This document shows, piece after piece, positions 1 to 9,139 of a stretch of 64,000 bases of DNA. The notes under the pieces were generated by a model. It was not told where the DNA came from. It searched no databases and saw nothing but the letters and a program-made list of their open reading frames with translations. Position 1 is the stretch's first letter, and each line of letters begins with the position of its first letter. The stretch comes from Quatrionicoccus australiensis (GTDB lineage Bacteria > Pseudomonadota > Gammaproteobacteria > Burkholderiales > Rhodocyclaceae). The position numbers were made by a program, and so were the translations under genes. The stretch lies in assembly GCF_020510425.1 (NCBI RefSeq), contig NZ_JAHBAH010000001.1, forward strand, positions 434,001-498,000, read 5' to 3'.

Positions 1-1
1 G

Positions 2-1339
2 CTGGATGCAATACCTATTGCCGGAAAAGCGTTGTCCTTGCCAGGACTCTCGAATGTCGAGTACGTGTATACCTGCCGCCATGCCGGGATAGCGGCCGCA
101 AATCTTGGAAACTGGGCACGTGCGACGGAATTCTTCGAAACGGGATCCCAACGCGCATTGAAGTCGACTGTGCAGAAACCCATGGGTATTGGCTTGATGG
201 CTGACGCTGCATTCGGCTACTGGAAGCAAGGCAAGCAGCAACAGAGCATTTCTAGGTTTGCAAATACGCTTGAATTACTGGAACCTGTCCCGGTTACAGA
301 CGACATCAAACTGCGCAATCTCCACGCCACAGTTCGCCATTGCGTAACTTGGATTCACCTTGAAGCGGTCAAGGAGCGATCAGAGCATATAGCCGAACCG
401 CGCCCCGGAATGTGTAGTAACCAGGAACCGCATGAGGGAATTAAGAGCCATAGGATTGTCGCGATATCGGGAGCTTGGGCGCTTCTGCGTAGTACCGAAC
501 AAGCGCTTGGCCTAGATTGCGGAATTCGGACACATGCAGACAAATTCTCCGAGGCAGAGCAGCCTCTCTTCGTTGCGGGATACCAGCGAACTGTAGCGTT
601 TGAGGCTGCCCTAAAAACCCCCCCTTGGGATGGTTTGGTCTCAGCGTATGTACGAATGCACGAGGCGATGCATTACTCCAAAGCACTCAGGATTGAAGAG
701 CGCGAAGAGGACGGCTGGCAGCTTGGGGAAATCCCACCACTGCCGGAGGATTACTGGAGAAAGCCGGGAAATTGGGGGCTAACGTATCAAATATTCTTGG
801 CTGCCTGCGTGAATTGTTTGGCTCGCCATCCCGACCAATCATTCCCCGTTGAGCAGTGGCGAGCAGATTTGTCCACACTAGCTCCATTACCCAGCGAAGT
901 CGCGCAGTTTTTGGATGTTCTTGAAGGCTGCTCGGCCGATGAATCTTTATGCCAGAAGCTTGGTGCTGGGTTGGTTGCGCTACACCATGGTCCCGTTTCG
1001 GCGGATGAATTATGGAAGATATCCTTCCGGCTTCTGAATGCTCTTGAACCAGTAAAGCGATGGATTGAACTAGATGCTGAAACGTTGGCAATCAGGAAAT
1101 GGCTTTTTGCGGTCGATAATCAGCAGTTTGCTTTCGCAGCCCCCCGGATGGCTATTCCCGCAATTAAGGCTTCATGTGTGGACAACTCTCTAAACGGACT
1201 GGCGAAGGTCGCTACAGTGCTCTCTATTGCTGCGCCTTATCTGTCAATTCGGATGTCAGTTGAGGCAAGGGCGATGCTAACAAAAATCGCTGCGACCCCG
1301 ACAGGGGACTCAACGGTCAGGAGTCCCCAAAATTGCTGA
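2..1339 (+). CDS. TPR-like hypothetical protein, 5' end missing
   Basis: The reading frame is open to the left window edge, so this is the C-terminal part (about 445 residues) of a longer protein. I do not recognise the family. The first 100 residues look like helical tetratricopeptide-type repeats (motifs such as GIAAANLGNWARATEFFE and AFGYWKQGKQQQSISRF). The remainder is mixed helical with no catalytic motif I can name. Base composition is visibly A/T-richer, with less third-position G/C than every following gene, which suggests horizontally acquired DNA. The next gene is convergent. TPR tails of this type occur on large accessory or defence NTPases, but nothing here proves that. The frame is convincing; the function is open. 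Confidence 0.7.
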   Translation: MDAIPIAGKALSLPGLSNVEYVYTCRHAGIAAANLGNWARATEFFETGSQRALKSTVQKPMGIGLMADAAFGYWKQGKQQQSISRFANTLELLEPVPVTDDIKLRNLHATVRHCVTWIHLEAVKERSEHIAEPRPGMCSNQEPHEGIKSHRIVAISGAWALLRSTEQALGLDCGIRTHADKFSEAEQPLFVAGYQRTVAFEAALKTPPWDGLVSAYVRMHEAMHYSKALRIEEREEDGWQLGEIPPLPEDYWRKPGNWGLTYQIFLAACVNCLARHPDQSFPVEQWRADLSTLAPLPSEVAQFLDVLEGCSADESLCQKLGAGLVALHHGPVSADELWKISFRLLNALEPVKRWIELDAETLAIRKWLFAVDNQQFAFAAPRMAIPAIKASCVDNSLNGLAKVATVLSIAAPYLSIRMSVEARAMLTKIAATPTGDSTVRSPQNC

Positions 1340-1412
1340 CGTTGCCAGCGAGACAATCCAATGTCAGCTCCGGCCGAGAACCAGCCACCAACCATCTAGC
1401 CCTCTCTCCGCT

Positions 1413-2102
1413 TCAGACGCCACAGCCATTAATGTCGCAGACCGGCGCATCACCCGCATTCCCGCCCTTCGCCCCCGAAACCTGGCCGCGCAACCAATCC
1501 TGAAAAGCTTGCGGCTGGCCCAGGTAGCCCCCGATGTCGATGCGCTGCAAGACGCCATCAGTTTCGAGCACGAAGCAGGGAAAGCCGCGGGCGCCCACTT
1601 CGGCCATCAAATGCCGGGTTTCCTCGATGTGACGCTGGACAGCGGCGCCGGATTGTTGCGCAAAGGCGGCGGCAAAGGCCTGCGTGTCGAGGCCGAGCTC
1701 GCCGGCGACTTCGTTCAGGGTGCTTGCTTCGGCAATCCGCCGGCCTTCGACGTAATGCGCGATCTGCAGTTGCGCCAGCATGTCGAGCCCGCGCCCGGCG
1801 ATCGCTTCGGCGGCCAGGATGGCCGCCGTGGGCGGTTCTGAATCGAGTACGACGCCGCTGGCGTGCAGCAGGCCGTCAGCGTAGGCCGGGCCAAAGGGCT
1901 GGCCGGTCAGTTGCGCGATGCGCGCGTCGTGCTGCTTGACGTAGGCGCGCAGTTGCGGCGTCACCTGCTGGCGGTTGGCGCCGGTCATCATGCCGCCGCC
2001 GTGTGCCTGAACGGCGAGGATTTCGCGTGCCGCCGCGACCAGCGGCGCGGCGCCGTAGCACCAGCCGCAGAGCGGGTCGTAGATGTAATGCAGGGTGCTC
2101 AT
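1413..2102 (-). CDS. DsbA-family thioredoxin-fold oxidoreductase
   Basis: Predicted 229-residue thioredoxin-fold protein of the DsbA/FrnE group. The active-site CGWC lies at residues 12-15, just after the first beta strand (YIYDPLCGWCYG), followed by a helical insert and a C-terminal part with the cis-Pro-type segment GFPCFVLETDG. There is no signal peptide, so it probably acts in the cytoplasm as a dithiol oxidoreductase or isomerase. The ATG at 2102 is preferred over an upstream TTG because GGAG sits about 9 bases ahead of it. It lies just downstream of, and on the same strand as, the metallo-beta-lactamase-fold gene and may be co-transcribed with it. The substrate is unknown. Confidence 0.85.
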   Translation of the reverse strand: MSTLHYIYDPLCGWCYGAAPLVAAAREILAVQAHGGGMMTGANRQQVTPQLRAYVKQHDARIAQLTGQPFGPAYADGLLHASGVVLDSEPPTAAILAAEAIAGRGLDMLAQLQIAHYVEGRRIAEASTLNEVAGELGLDTQAFAAAFAQQSGAAVQRHIEETRHLMAEVGARGFPCFVLETDGVLQRIDIGGYLGQPQAFQDWLRGQVSGAKGGNAGDAPVCDINGCGV

Positions 2103-2193
2103 TCGGGACTCCAATCAATGTGTTTTGCGGGATAAAAGCCGGCTTGCCTGGCTCGCAGCACCTGTCGGGGCAAAGCGGGCCAGGCGGGGCCGA

Positions 2194-3087
2194 TTACCAC
2201 TTCATTTCGCCCTTGTTCACCTTGGCGCCGATCTCGAGTGCGAGGCCCTCGCCGACGTTCGGGTAGGCTTTCTTCATCGCATCGATCAGCTCGGCACCGG
2301 TCTTGGCTTTGGCCGCTTCCACTTCGAAGCGTTGCAGGTATTCGCGGGTATAGCGGATGTTGCTCGTATCCAGCGCCGTGCCGGCAGTCATGTGGCCGGG
2401 CACGACCGTCACCGGTTTGAGCGCCTCGATTTCATCGAGTTGGGCAATCCAGGCCTTACGTTCGCTGGCTTTCTGGGTGTCAGCGGTCCACACGTGCAAA
2501 TTGCCGAAAATGGCGATATTGCCGGCGATGGTCCGGATTGACGGAATCCACACATAGGGGCGATGCGCGAGTTCGCCGCCGGTGCCGCGCACTTCGATGC
2601 TTTCGCCATCAACGCTCAGCGTGTTGCCTTGCAGCAGGTCCGGCACGATCGGCTTCTGCGGTGCGTTGACGCCCATCTTCGGGCCCCAGAAGGCGAGCTT
2701 GCCGGCCAGCTTGGCCTCGATCTTGGCGCGCACGGCCGGGGTGGTCAGCACCTGCGCCTGCGGGAAGATGCCTTTCAGCACTTCGGCGCCGAAATAGAAG
2801 TCGGGGTCGGCATTGCTGATGAAGATCGTCTTCAGCGTCTTGCCGCTATCGAGCACATTGGCGGCGATGCGCAGCGCATCGGCACGGGTAAAGCCGCTGT
2901 CGATCACGACCGCTTCGCGCTTGCCGCTGACCACCACGGCATTGACGTGAAAGCTGTTGGCGTCGGCGTTATAGGTCGTGATGCTGAGCGGCGCGGCGAC
3001 TTCGGCGCGGGCGCCGCTCGCGGCAACAACGCCAAGCGTGATCAGGGCGGGGAAAACGAAGCGGCCAAGTTGGCGACTGTAGGACAT
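2194..3087 (-). CDS. Periplasmic MBL-fold protein with degenerate metal motif
   Basis: 297-residue exported protein: residues 1-28 form a signal peptide ending near GARA. The rest fits the metallo-beta-lactamase fold (VVIDSGFT near 60-67, ELAHRP near 172-177, VVPGHMT near 228-234). The usual HxHxDH zinc motif is replaced by SNADPDFYFGAE (about 91-102): both first histidines are Asn and Asp, and the last is Phe. Late ligands such as the PGH histidine remain. It may bind one metal, bind metal differently, or have a non-hydrolytic role. It is divergent from the LysR gene at 3196, so that regulator is the natural candidate to control it. The substrate cannot be told from sequence. Confidence 0.8.
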   Translation of the reverse strand: MSYSRQLGRFVFPALITLGVVAASGARAEVAAPLSITTYNADANSFHVNAVVVSGKREAVVIDSGFTRADALRIAANVLDSGKTLKTIFISNADPDFYFGAEVLKGIFPQAQVLTTPAVRAKIEAKLAGKLAFWGPKMGVNAPQKPIVPDLLQGNTLSVDGESIEVRGTGGELAHRPYVWIPSIRTIAGNIAIFGNLHVWTADTQKASERKAWIAQLDEIEALKPVTVVPGHMTAGTALDTSNIRYTREYLQRFEVEAAKAKTGAELIDAMKKAYPNVGEGLALEIGAKVNKGEMKW

Positions 3088-3195
3088 GTTGGTCTCCTTG
3101 AATGAATAAGCAAGCGGTACGGAACGAACTTTAAGTTTTGCAAAATGATTGATAAAGTCCGTATCGGTTGATTATTTATTGCATGGATCGATGAA

Positions 3196-4122
3196 ATGGA
3201 TCGCCTGACCGCTGTACGTGTCTTTGTCGAAGTCGCCGATCGGGGCAGCCTGACGCAGACGGCCGAGCATCTGGAAATGTCGGCTGCCATGGTCAGCCGC
3301 TATCTCGCCGCCGTCGAGGACTGGTTCGAGGCCCGCTTGCTGCACCGGACGACGCGCAAGGTCAGCCTGACCGATGCCGGTCTGGCCGCCCTGCCCGCCT
3401 GCCGGCAAATGCTCGACATCGCCGAGGAAGCCCGCCACATCGCGGCCGAACGCAAGCGCGAGCCGGCCGGCATGCTGCGCGTGACGACCGCCGGCTCGTT
3501 TGCCGACGCCCAGCTGACGCCGGTGCTGATCGAGTTTCAGGCCTTGTATCCGCAGGTGGAAATCGTGCTGTCGGTCGGCGACAAGCCGACCGATCTCGTT
3601 GCCGAGCGCGTCGATCTGGCGGTGCGCATCACCAACAATCTGGACCCGACGATGATTGCGCGCCCCCTGGCGCACTGCCGTTCGATGCTCTGTGCCTCGC
3701 CCGACTACCTGCAGCGCCACGGCACGCCGCTTGACGCCGACGACTTGCGCCGGCACCGCTGCATCGCGCATGCCTTCGGGATCGGCAAGCAATACCGCCT
3801 GACGCGTCAGGGCGAGACGATCACCGTGCCGGTCAATTGGAACTTTCACACCAACGAGACGGCAGTCCTGCGCCGCGCCGCGCTTTCCGGCGCCGGCATC
3901 GGCATGCTGCCGACCTACTACCTGGGCGACGACCTGCGCGCCGGCCGCCTGATCCGGTTGCTGCCCGAGTACGAGCCGGACGTGCTGGGCATCCACGCCA
4001 TCTACCTGTCACGCCAGCACCAGCCACTGGCCTTGCGCCTGCTCGTGGACTTTCTGGCAGCGCGCTTTGCCGGTGAAATTGCGCCGTGGGATCTGGCGCT
4101 CGGGGTGGAAACACCAGCCTGA
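3196..4122 (+). CDS. LysR-family transcriptional regulator
   Basis: 308 residues. The N-terminal winged helix-turn-helix (about residues 1-60, with GSLTQTAEHLEMSAAMVSRYLAAVE) is followed by a LysR substrate-binding domain (about 90-295). The MDRLTAVRVFVEVAD start is typical of the DsdC/CrgA-like LysR subgroup. It is divergently arranged with the MBL-fold gene across 108 bases, the usual layout for a LysR protein controlling its neighbour. The inducer is unknown. The start is the first ATG that yields a complete HTH. Confidence 0.93.
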   Translation: MDRLTAVRVFVEVADRGSLTQTAEHLEMSAAMVSRYLAAVEDWFEARLLHRTTRKVSLTDAGLAALPACRQMLDIAEEARHIAAERKREPAGMLRVTTAGSFADAQLTPVLIEFQALYPQVEIVLSVGDKPTDLVAERVDLAVRITNNLDPTMIARPLAHCRSMLCASPDYLQRHGTPLDADDLRRHRCIAHAFGIGKQYRLTRQGETITVPVNWNFHTNETAVLRRAALSGAGIGMLPTYYLGDDLRAGRLIRLLPEYEPDVLGIHAIYLSRQHQPLALRLLVDFLAARFAGEIAPWDLALGVETPA

Positions 4123-4320
4123 GTTGTAGGAAAACTAGGCCTTTTTGCTCATATCGCCAACCGACCCGAACGAGTCTCCAGACGGCGGCTTGATGATCGG
4201 CAAGCCGCCCGCCTCCACCGCAAAATTGCCGTTTTCTCGACGTCGACCGCTAGCGGCCATGCACGACCGGTGGCATCGCCAATCCCGCCCAAAACCACCG
4301 ATCAAGCCGCCGCCGTCCAA

Positions 4321-6438
4321 CTAGACCGCAAACCGGCTGACCGTGCTCTGCATGCCGGTCGCCGTCTCGAGCAACTGCTGCGCACCGCTCAGGGCATCGC
4401 CAGCGACCGAATTATTTTCATCCGACAGGCCGGAAATCCGCTCGACGTGGCTGCGGATATTCTCGGTCGCCGCGCCCTGCTCACGCAGGGCGGCGGAAAT
4501 ATCCGCCACCACGGTAACCACCTGAGCCGCGCTGTCGCGGATGCGCTGGATGGCGACACCGGCTTCGTTGGCCAGGGCTACACCCTGATCGACCTGCGCG
4601 ACGCCGGCTTCCATGCTGCCGACAGCCTCGTTCATGCCGTTCTGGATCGCCGCGATCATGCCGGCAATTTCACTCGTGGCATGCGATGTCCGCTCGGCCA
4701 GTTTGCGCACCTCGTCGGCGACGACGGCAAAACCGCGCCCGCTTTCACCGGCCCGCGCCGCCTCGATCGCTGCATTCAAGGCGAGCAGGTTGGTCTGGTC
4801 GGCGATTTCCCGGATCACCTGAATGACTGAAGAAATACGCTGCGACTGCTTGCCCAGTGCCAGGATGCTCTGTGTCGACTGGCGCACCGTCCGGGCAATG
4901 CTTTCCATGCTGATGACCGCACTGTTGATGACATTGGCCCCGCTCTCGCAGGTATTGCCGGAGGCCACCGAAATGGCATGCGCCTCGGCGGCACTCTCCA
5001 CAACCTGGGCCATGCTCATGCTGACCTCTTCGGTCGTGCTCGCCACGCCCGCTGTAGACTCGCTCTGCGCCTGCGAACTCAAGGCCACCTGATCGGCCAC
5101 CATGACCATCTGGTGGGCATGTGTTGCCACCCGGTCGGCATTGTTCTGGATATCGCTCAGCATGTTGCGAAACATTTCACGCAAATGGCCGATCGAGGCC
5201 AGCAAACTGGTCCGGTCGAGCGGCTCGACCTCGATGCGCAGCCCCAGGTTGCCCGAAGCCACGTGGCGTGTGATTTCGCAGGCATAGCGCGGATCGCCAC
5301 CGAGCAGTCGCTGCAGATTGCGGATCACGGTTCCGCCCAGCAGGCTGACGATCAGCGCAATTCCCAGCCCAAGGCCGCCCAGCAAAAAATAATTGCCGCT
5401 GATGATCTCGGCCGCATTCCTTTCATCATCGGCAATCCGCTGATTGGCCAGCGTTACCACCTGGTCGATCACCGCACGATGCTCGGCATAGAGTGCCGCC
5501 AGCCTGGGCAGCAGGTTTTCCGCTGCGGCCCGGTTACCGGCCCGCAGGGCCGGAATGAATGCCTGGTCGCGCAGATCGAGGAAAGCGACGCCGGGCTTGT
5601 AGGCGTCTTCGACCATCAGGGTTTTGATCGTCCCGGCCGGCAGTTCATTAACCCAGACCAGGTGTCGCGTATCGAAGTCCTGGCGCAACTGCGCGCTCTT
5701 TTCAAACAACGCCGGCAGGGCCGCCGGCTCGGCGCGCAGCATTTCGAGCACGACGAGATAGGACTCGATCAGGTATTCGGGCGGCGGCAGGATATCCGCC
5801 ACCAGATCCTTGCCCTGGACGACGCGCTGGTAGATCGGGCCATTGACCTGGACCTTGCCCAGACCGCTGTAGACCACTGCGCCAGCCACGCCAAAACCGA
5901 TCAGGAAGGCAGCCATCAGCAGGTACAACTGGCTGTTGACCGCCATCTCGAGCACCCGGCGAAATACATTGATGTGCTGCAGGAACGAGGTACTGACCAG
6001 ATTGCCAGCATGCAGCCGGACCTTCGCGCGCCCCTCGCGGAATTGCCGGTACAGGGCTTCGGCCGCCTCGACCTGCTGCCGGGTCGGCTTGGTGCGCATC
6101 GAGGTATAACCGACTACCTTGCCGGCATCGTCAATCGGTGCGACATGCGCATCGACCCAGTAGAAATCGCCGTTCTTGCACCGATTTTTGACAATGCCGT
6201 TCCACGGCTTGCCCTGTTTGAGGGTTGCCCACATGTCGGCAAAAGCCTCGACCGGCATTTCCGGATGGCGCACGATATTGTGGCTTTGGCCGAGCAACTC
6301 CGCCTCGGAAAAGCCCGAAATGCGGATGAAATCAGGATTGACGTAGGTAATGCTGCCGCGCAGGTCGGTCTTGGTAACGATGGTGACGCCATCGTCCATC
6401 AAGACCTCCCGATGGGTAACCGGTTGGTTGTTCTTCAT
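4321..6438 (-). CDS. Aer-like PAS methyl-accepting chemotaxis protein
   Basis: About 705 residues. An N-terminal PAS domain (about 12-125, with [20 protein letters not shown] and the NIVRHPEMP segment found in Aer-type redox sensors) precedes TM1 (about 169-191). Next comes a helical periplasmic bundle (about 192-345), then TM2 ([16 protein letters not shown]), HAMP-like linkers, and a C-terminal MCP signalling domain with the conserved hairpin tip ([20 protein letters not shown]). It would relay redox or ligand state to CheW/CheA. Unlike E. coli Aer it has a real periplasmic domain, so it may sense both sides of the membrane. The ATG at 6438 has GGGAG upstream, and the longer frame adds nothing conserved. 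No che genes are nearby. Confidence 0.93.
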   Translation of the reverse strand: MKNNQPVTHREVLMDDGVTIVTKTDLRGSITYVNPDFIRISGFSEAELLGQSHNIVRHPEMPVEAFADMWATLKQGKPWNGIVKNRCKNGDFYWVDAHVAPIDDAGKVVGYTSMRTKPTRQQVEAAEALYRQFREGRAKVRLHAGNLVSTSFLQHINVFRRVLEMAVNSQLYLLMAAFLIGFGVAGAVVYSGLGKVQVNGPIYQRVVQGKDLVADILPPPEYLIESYLVVLEMLRAEPAALPALFEKSAQLRQDFDTRHLVWVNELPAGTIKTLMVEDAYKPGVAFLDLRDQAFIPALRAGNRAAAENLLPRLAALYAEHRAVIDQVVTLANQRIADDERNAAEIISGNYFLLGGLGLGIALIVSLLGGTVIRNLQRLLGGDPRYACEITRHVASGNLGLRIEVEPLDRTSLLASIGHLREMFRNMLSDIQNNADRVATHAHQMVMVADQVALSSQAQSESTAGVASTTEEVSMSMAQVVESAAEAHAISVASGNTCESGANVINSAVISMESIARTVRQSTQSILALGKQSQRISSVIQVIREIADQTNLLALNAAIEAARAGESGRGFAVVADEVRKLAERTSHATSEIAGMIAAIQNGMNEAVGSMEAGVAQVDQGVALANEAGVAIQRIRDSAAQVVTVVADISAALREQGAATENIRSHVERISGLSDENNSVAGDALSGAQQLLETATGMQSTVSRFAV

Positions 6439-6652
6439 GACGCAAGCTGCTCCCTGTCGCCTCCGGCTCTCATGCGCGAGGCCGCCAGGCAATGTTTATA
6501 TGATTTTTGATCTGTAAACGAGGGGCAAGCAGGAAATGCGCCTATCACGAAGGCAATAGCCCTGCATTTTCCGGGAATACCGGAAACGCTTGCGGTGCGG
6601 CAATCGCCGAAGATTGGGGAAGGCCGGAAGCGACGATCGCGGGCACGTCACA

Positions 6653-6697
6653 GCGTGCTGCATCGCTGTCGACTAATCGACAAGCGATGCAGCACGC
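6653..6697. repeat. Long near-perfect hairpin between add and MCP genes
   Basis: The left arm 6653-6672 pairs with the right arm 6677-6697 through 20 base pairs with a single bulged base, around a CTAA loop. It sits in the 226-base gap between two minus-strand genes. There is no clear T-run after it on either strand, so it is not an ordinary intrinsic terminator. It could be a transcript-stabilising hairpin, a repetitive extragenic element or a protein-binding palindrome. Confidence 0.75.
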
Positions 6698-6718
6698 GTA
6701 AAGTTTGCTACATCTTTT

Positions 6719-7750
6719 TCAAGCCTCGGCGAAACACGCATCAAGCCGCGCTATCCAGCCTGCCTTTTCGGCATCGCTGGCAAAGCTCGCCTCGAAACTG
6801 TTACGCGCCAGCTGGTACCAGGTCGCCGCGTCGAAATGGAAAGCGGCCTGCACGGCGCGGATGTTGTCGTTCAGATAACCGCCGAAATAGGCCGGGTCGT
6901 CGCTGTTCAACGTGACTTTGGCGCCTTGCGCCAGCAGCTTGCCCAGCGTGTGCTCGGTCATGTCCTTGAACACGCAGAGACGGATGTTCGACAACGGGCA
7001 GACCGTCAGCGGCACGCCTTCGCGCACCAGACGCTCGACGACGGCAGCATCTTCGAGGGCGCGCACGCCGTGGTCGATGCGTTTCGAGCCGAGCAAATCG
7101 AGGGCTTCGCTGATGTAGACCGGTGGGCCTTCCTCGCCGGCGTGCGCGACGACCGGTTTGCCGAGTGCGCGGCAACGGGCGAAGACGCGCGCGAACTTGC
7201 TCGGCGGATTGCCCTTTTCCGAGGAATCGAGACCAAAACCGTCGATCCGCGCCAGATGAGGTTCGGCCTCGGCCAGCGTGGCGAAGGCGTCTTCTTCGCT
7301 GAGATGGCGCAGGAAGCAGAGGATCAGCCGGCCGCTGATGCCCCAGCGCGCCTGGCCCTGCCGCAGGCCTTCTTCCAGGCCATCGAGCACGGTGAGGAAG
7401 GGAATGCCGCGCGCCGTGTGCGTCTGCGGATCGAAGAACATCTCGGCATGGATCACGTTGTCGGCCGCGGCGCGCTCGAGATAGGCGAGCATCAGGTCGC
7501 GGAAATCGTCGGCCGTGCGCAGCACGTCGGCACAGGCGTAGTAGAGATCGAGGAAGGATTGCAGGCTGTCGAAATCGTAGGCCGCAGCGAGCGCCGCTTC
7601 ATCGGCGTAAGGCAGCGTGATGCCGTTGCGCCGGGCCAGCGCAAAGGCCAGCGCCGGCTCCAGCGTGCCTTCGATATGCACATGCAGCTCGGCCTTCGGC
7701 ATGCGGCAGGCCAGTTCGAGGCTGGCGTCCTTGTCTTGCGTGGCGATCAT
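6719..7750 (-). CDS. add: Adenine/adenosine deaminase (Aah1-like subgroup)
   Basis: 343-residue amidohydrolase-fold deaminase. Zinc ligands H23 and H25 lie in ELHVHIEGT, followed by HAGEEG, SNIRLCVF and the signature LNSDDPAYFGGYL. That last motif is, to my knowledge, typical of the bacterial/fungal adenine deaminase (Aah1) branch rather than true adenosine deaminases, so adenine to hypoxanthine is the likelier reaction, feeding the XdhAB enzyme encoded at 9.7-13.6 kb. The ATG at 7750 has AGGAG about 7 bases upstream. It lies 35 bases downstream of the BMP-protein stop on the same strand, so uptake and deamination may share a transcript. Adenosine deaminase activity is the alternative. Confidence 0.9.
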   Translation of the reverse strand: MIATQDKDASLELACRMPKAELHVHIEGTLEPALAFALARRNGITLPYADEAALAAAYDFDSLQSFLDLYYACADVLRTADDFRDLMLAYLERAAADNVIHAEMFFDPQTHTARGIPFLTVLDGLEEGLRQGQARWGISGRLILCFLRHLSEEDAFATLAEAEPHLARIDGFGLDSSEKGNPPSKFARVFARCRALGKPVVAHAGEEGPPVYISEALDLLGSKRIDHGVRALEDAAVVERLVREGVPLTVCPLSNIRLCVFKDMTEHTLGKLLAQGAKVTLNSDDPAYFGGYLNDNIRAVQAAFHFDAATWYQLARNSFEASFASDAEKAGWIARLDACFAEA

Positions 7751-7785
7751 GGGAATTCTCCTGAGAGCTTGGCCGGCAACAAACA

Positions 7786-8976
7786 TCAAGCCTGGCCAGA
7801 GCCATGGATTCTACAAAATACTTGCGATACCGGCCGGCAAAAGCGGCCAGCCAATAAAAAACGCGACCCGCAGGCCGCGTTTCCGGGTACCGGTGGTGCT
7901 TGCTTCGGAATCGAACCTTCGACGCCTTCGACGTAGAAATTCATCTTCTTCAGGTCGCCATCGGCGTAGGTCTTGCCGGCGGCAAGCAGTTCCTTGCCAG
8001 TCTGGTCCTTGAGCGGGCCGGTGAAGGGGTGCAGCGTACCGGCCTTGATCGCGTCGCGGCGCTCTTCGGCCAGCTTCTTGACCGGTGCGGTGACGGCCGG
8101 ACCGAAGCTCTCGATATTGACGGCACCTTCCTTGACGCCCCACCACAGGTCGCCGCTCTTCCAGGTGCCGGCCTGCACTTCATCCAGCGTCTTCTTGTAG
8201 ATCACGCCCCAGTTGAGCACCGAAGCCGCCAGGTGGGCCTTGCCGCCGAACTTGGTCATGTCCGAATCCCAGCCGAAGGCGAGCACGCCCTTTTCCTGGG
8301 CAGCCTGGACGACGGCCGGCGAATCGGTGTTCTGCATCAGCACGTCACAGCCTTGCGAGATCAGCGCCAGCGCGGCTTCGCGTTCCTTGCCCGGATCGAA
8401 CCAGGAATTCACCCAGATGGCGCGCGTCGTGATCGCCGGATTGACGCTGCGTGCGCCGATCGTGAAGGCGTTGATGTTGCGGATGACTTCCGGGATGGGA
8501 ATCGAGGCGACGACGCCGAGCTTGTTGCCCTTGCTCATCTTGCCGGCAACAACGCCGAGCATGTAGGCACCTTCGTAGGTACGCACGTCGTACACACCGA
8601 GGTTGGCCGCCGTCTTGTAGCCGGTGGCGTGCATGAACACGGTATTCGGGAAGGCCTTGGCGACCTTGGCCATCTGGTTCATGTAGCCGAAGGAGGTGCC
8701 GAAGACGACCTTGTTGCCCTTCTGCGCCAGATCGCGGAAGACACGTTCAGCGTCGGCGGTTTCCGGCACGTTCTCGACGAAGGCGGTCTTGACCTTGCCG
8801 CCCGACTGGCTTTCCAGCAGCTTGCGGCCTTCATCGTGCGAGTAGGTCCAGCCGTGATCGCCGGTCGGGCCGATATAGACGAAACCGGCCTTGACCGGTT
8901 CGGCGGCTTGGGCAGCGGTCAGGCCGGCAACGGCCATGACCGCAACGGCAGTGAGTGTCTTGAGTCTGGACAGCAT
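7786..8976 (-). CDS. BMP-family purine/nucleoside ABC transporter binding protein, extended C-terminus
   Basis: 396 residues. A signal peptide (about 1-23, ending AAQAAE) precedes a periplasmic binding domain of the BMP/PnrA/Med family (KAGFVYIGPTGDHGWTYSHD, FGTSFGYMN, GVVASIPIPEVIRNINAF, GWDSDM). The family binds purine nucleosides or related ligands, and the matching ATPase and two permeases are encoded at 14.6-18.2 kb. The ATG at 8976 has AGGAG 8 bases upstream. Oddly, the conserved protein should end near VEGSIPK, but the frame runs on for about 38 Cys/Arg-rich residues straight through a terminator-like hairpin (7853-7882) to a TGA at 7786. A lost stop codon or a sequence error is likely. 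Confidence 0.92.
   Translation of the reverse strand: MLSRLKTLTAVAVMAVAGLTAAQAAEPVKAGFVYIGPTGDHGWTYSHDEGRKLLESQSGGKVKTAFVENVPETADAERVFRDLAQKGNKVVFGTSFGYMNQMAKVAKAFPNTVFMHATGYKTAANLGVYDVRTYEGAYMLGVVAGKMSKGNKLGVVASIPIPEVIRNINAFTIGARSVNPAITTRAIWVNSWFDPGKEREAALALISQGCDVLMQNTDSPAVVQAAQEKGVLAFGWDSDMTKFGGKAHLAASVLNWGVIYKKTLDEVQAGTWKSGDLWWGVKEGAVNIESFGPAVTAPVKKLAEERRDAIKAGTLHPFTGPLKDQTGKELLAAGKTYADGDLKKMNFYVEGVEGSIPKQAPPVPGNAACGSRFLLAGRFCRPVSQVFCRIHGSGQA
7853..7882 (-). terminator. Terminator-like hairpin inside the 3' end of the BMP gene
   Basis: Minus-strand stem of ten pairs (one G-U) between 7873-7882 and 7859-7868 with a four-base loop, followed by a U-rich tract of about six U, A, UU. It lies before the in-frame stop of the BMP gene, so an RNA ended here would carry no stop codon in that frame. 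Confidence 0.75.
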
Positions 8977-9139
8977 GCGAAGTTCTCCTTGGAAGGTCTG
9001 TGAGGGTTGGTTGCTGCACTGTAGCAATCAAGCGCGGCCTAACCTATCTCGCCAACGTTATGACCAGTATTGCTCAGGACTGTCATTGCCCGGGCGGCGC
9101 TACCGCGATAATTCCGGCAACACTTCACGAAAGCCCGCC

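Noticed and set aside
4135-4320. 61-codon frame after the chemoreceptor gene
   Set aside because: TTG start directly after the MCP stop, no ribosome site and no recognisable protein; probably chance.
4978-6510. 510-codon plus-strand frame opposite the chemoreceptor gene
   Set aside because: Antisense shadow of a clear PAS-MCP gene.
7900-9003. Long plus-strand frame opposite the BMP gene
   Set aside because: Shadow of the BMP coding frame; low-complexity Arg/Gly/Asp composition and no start signal.
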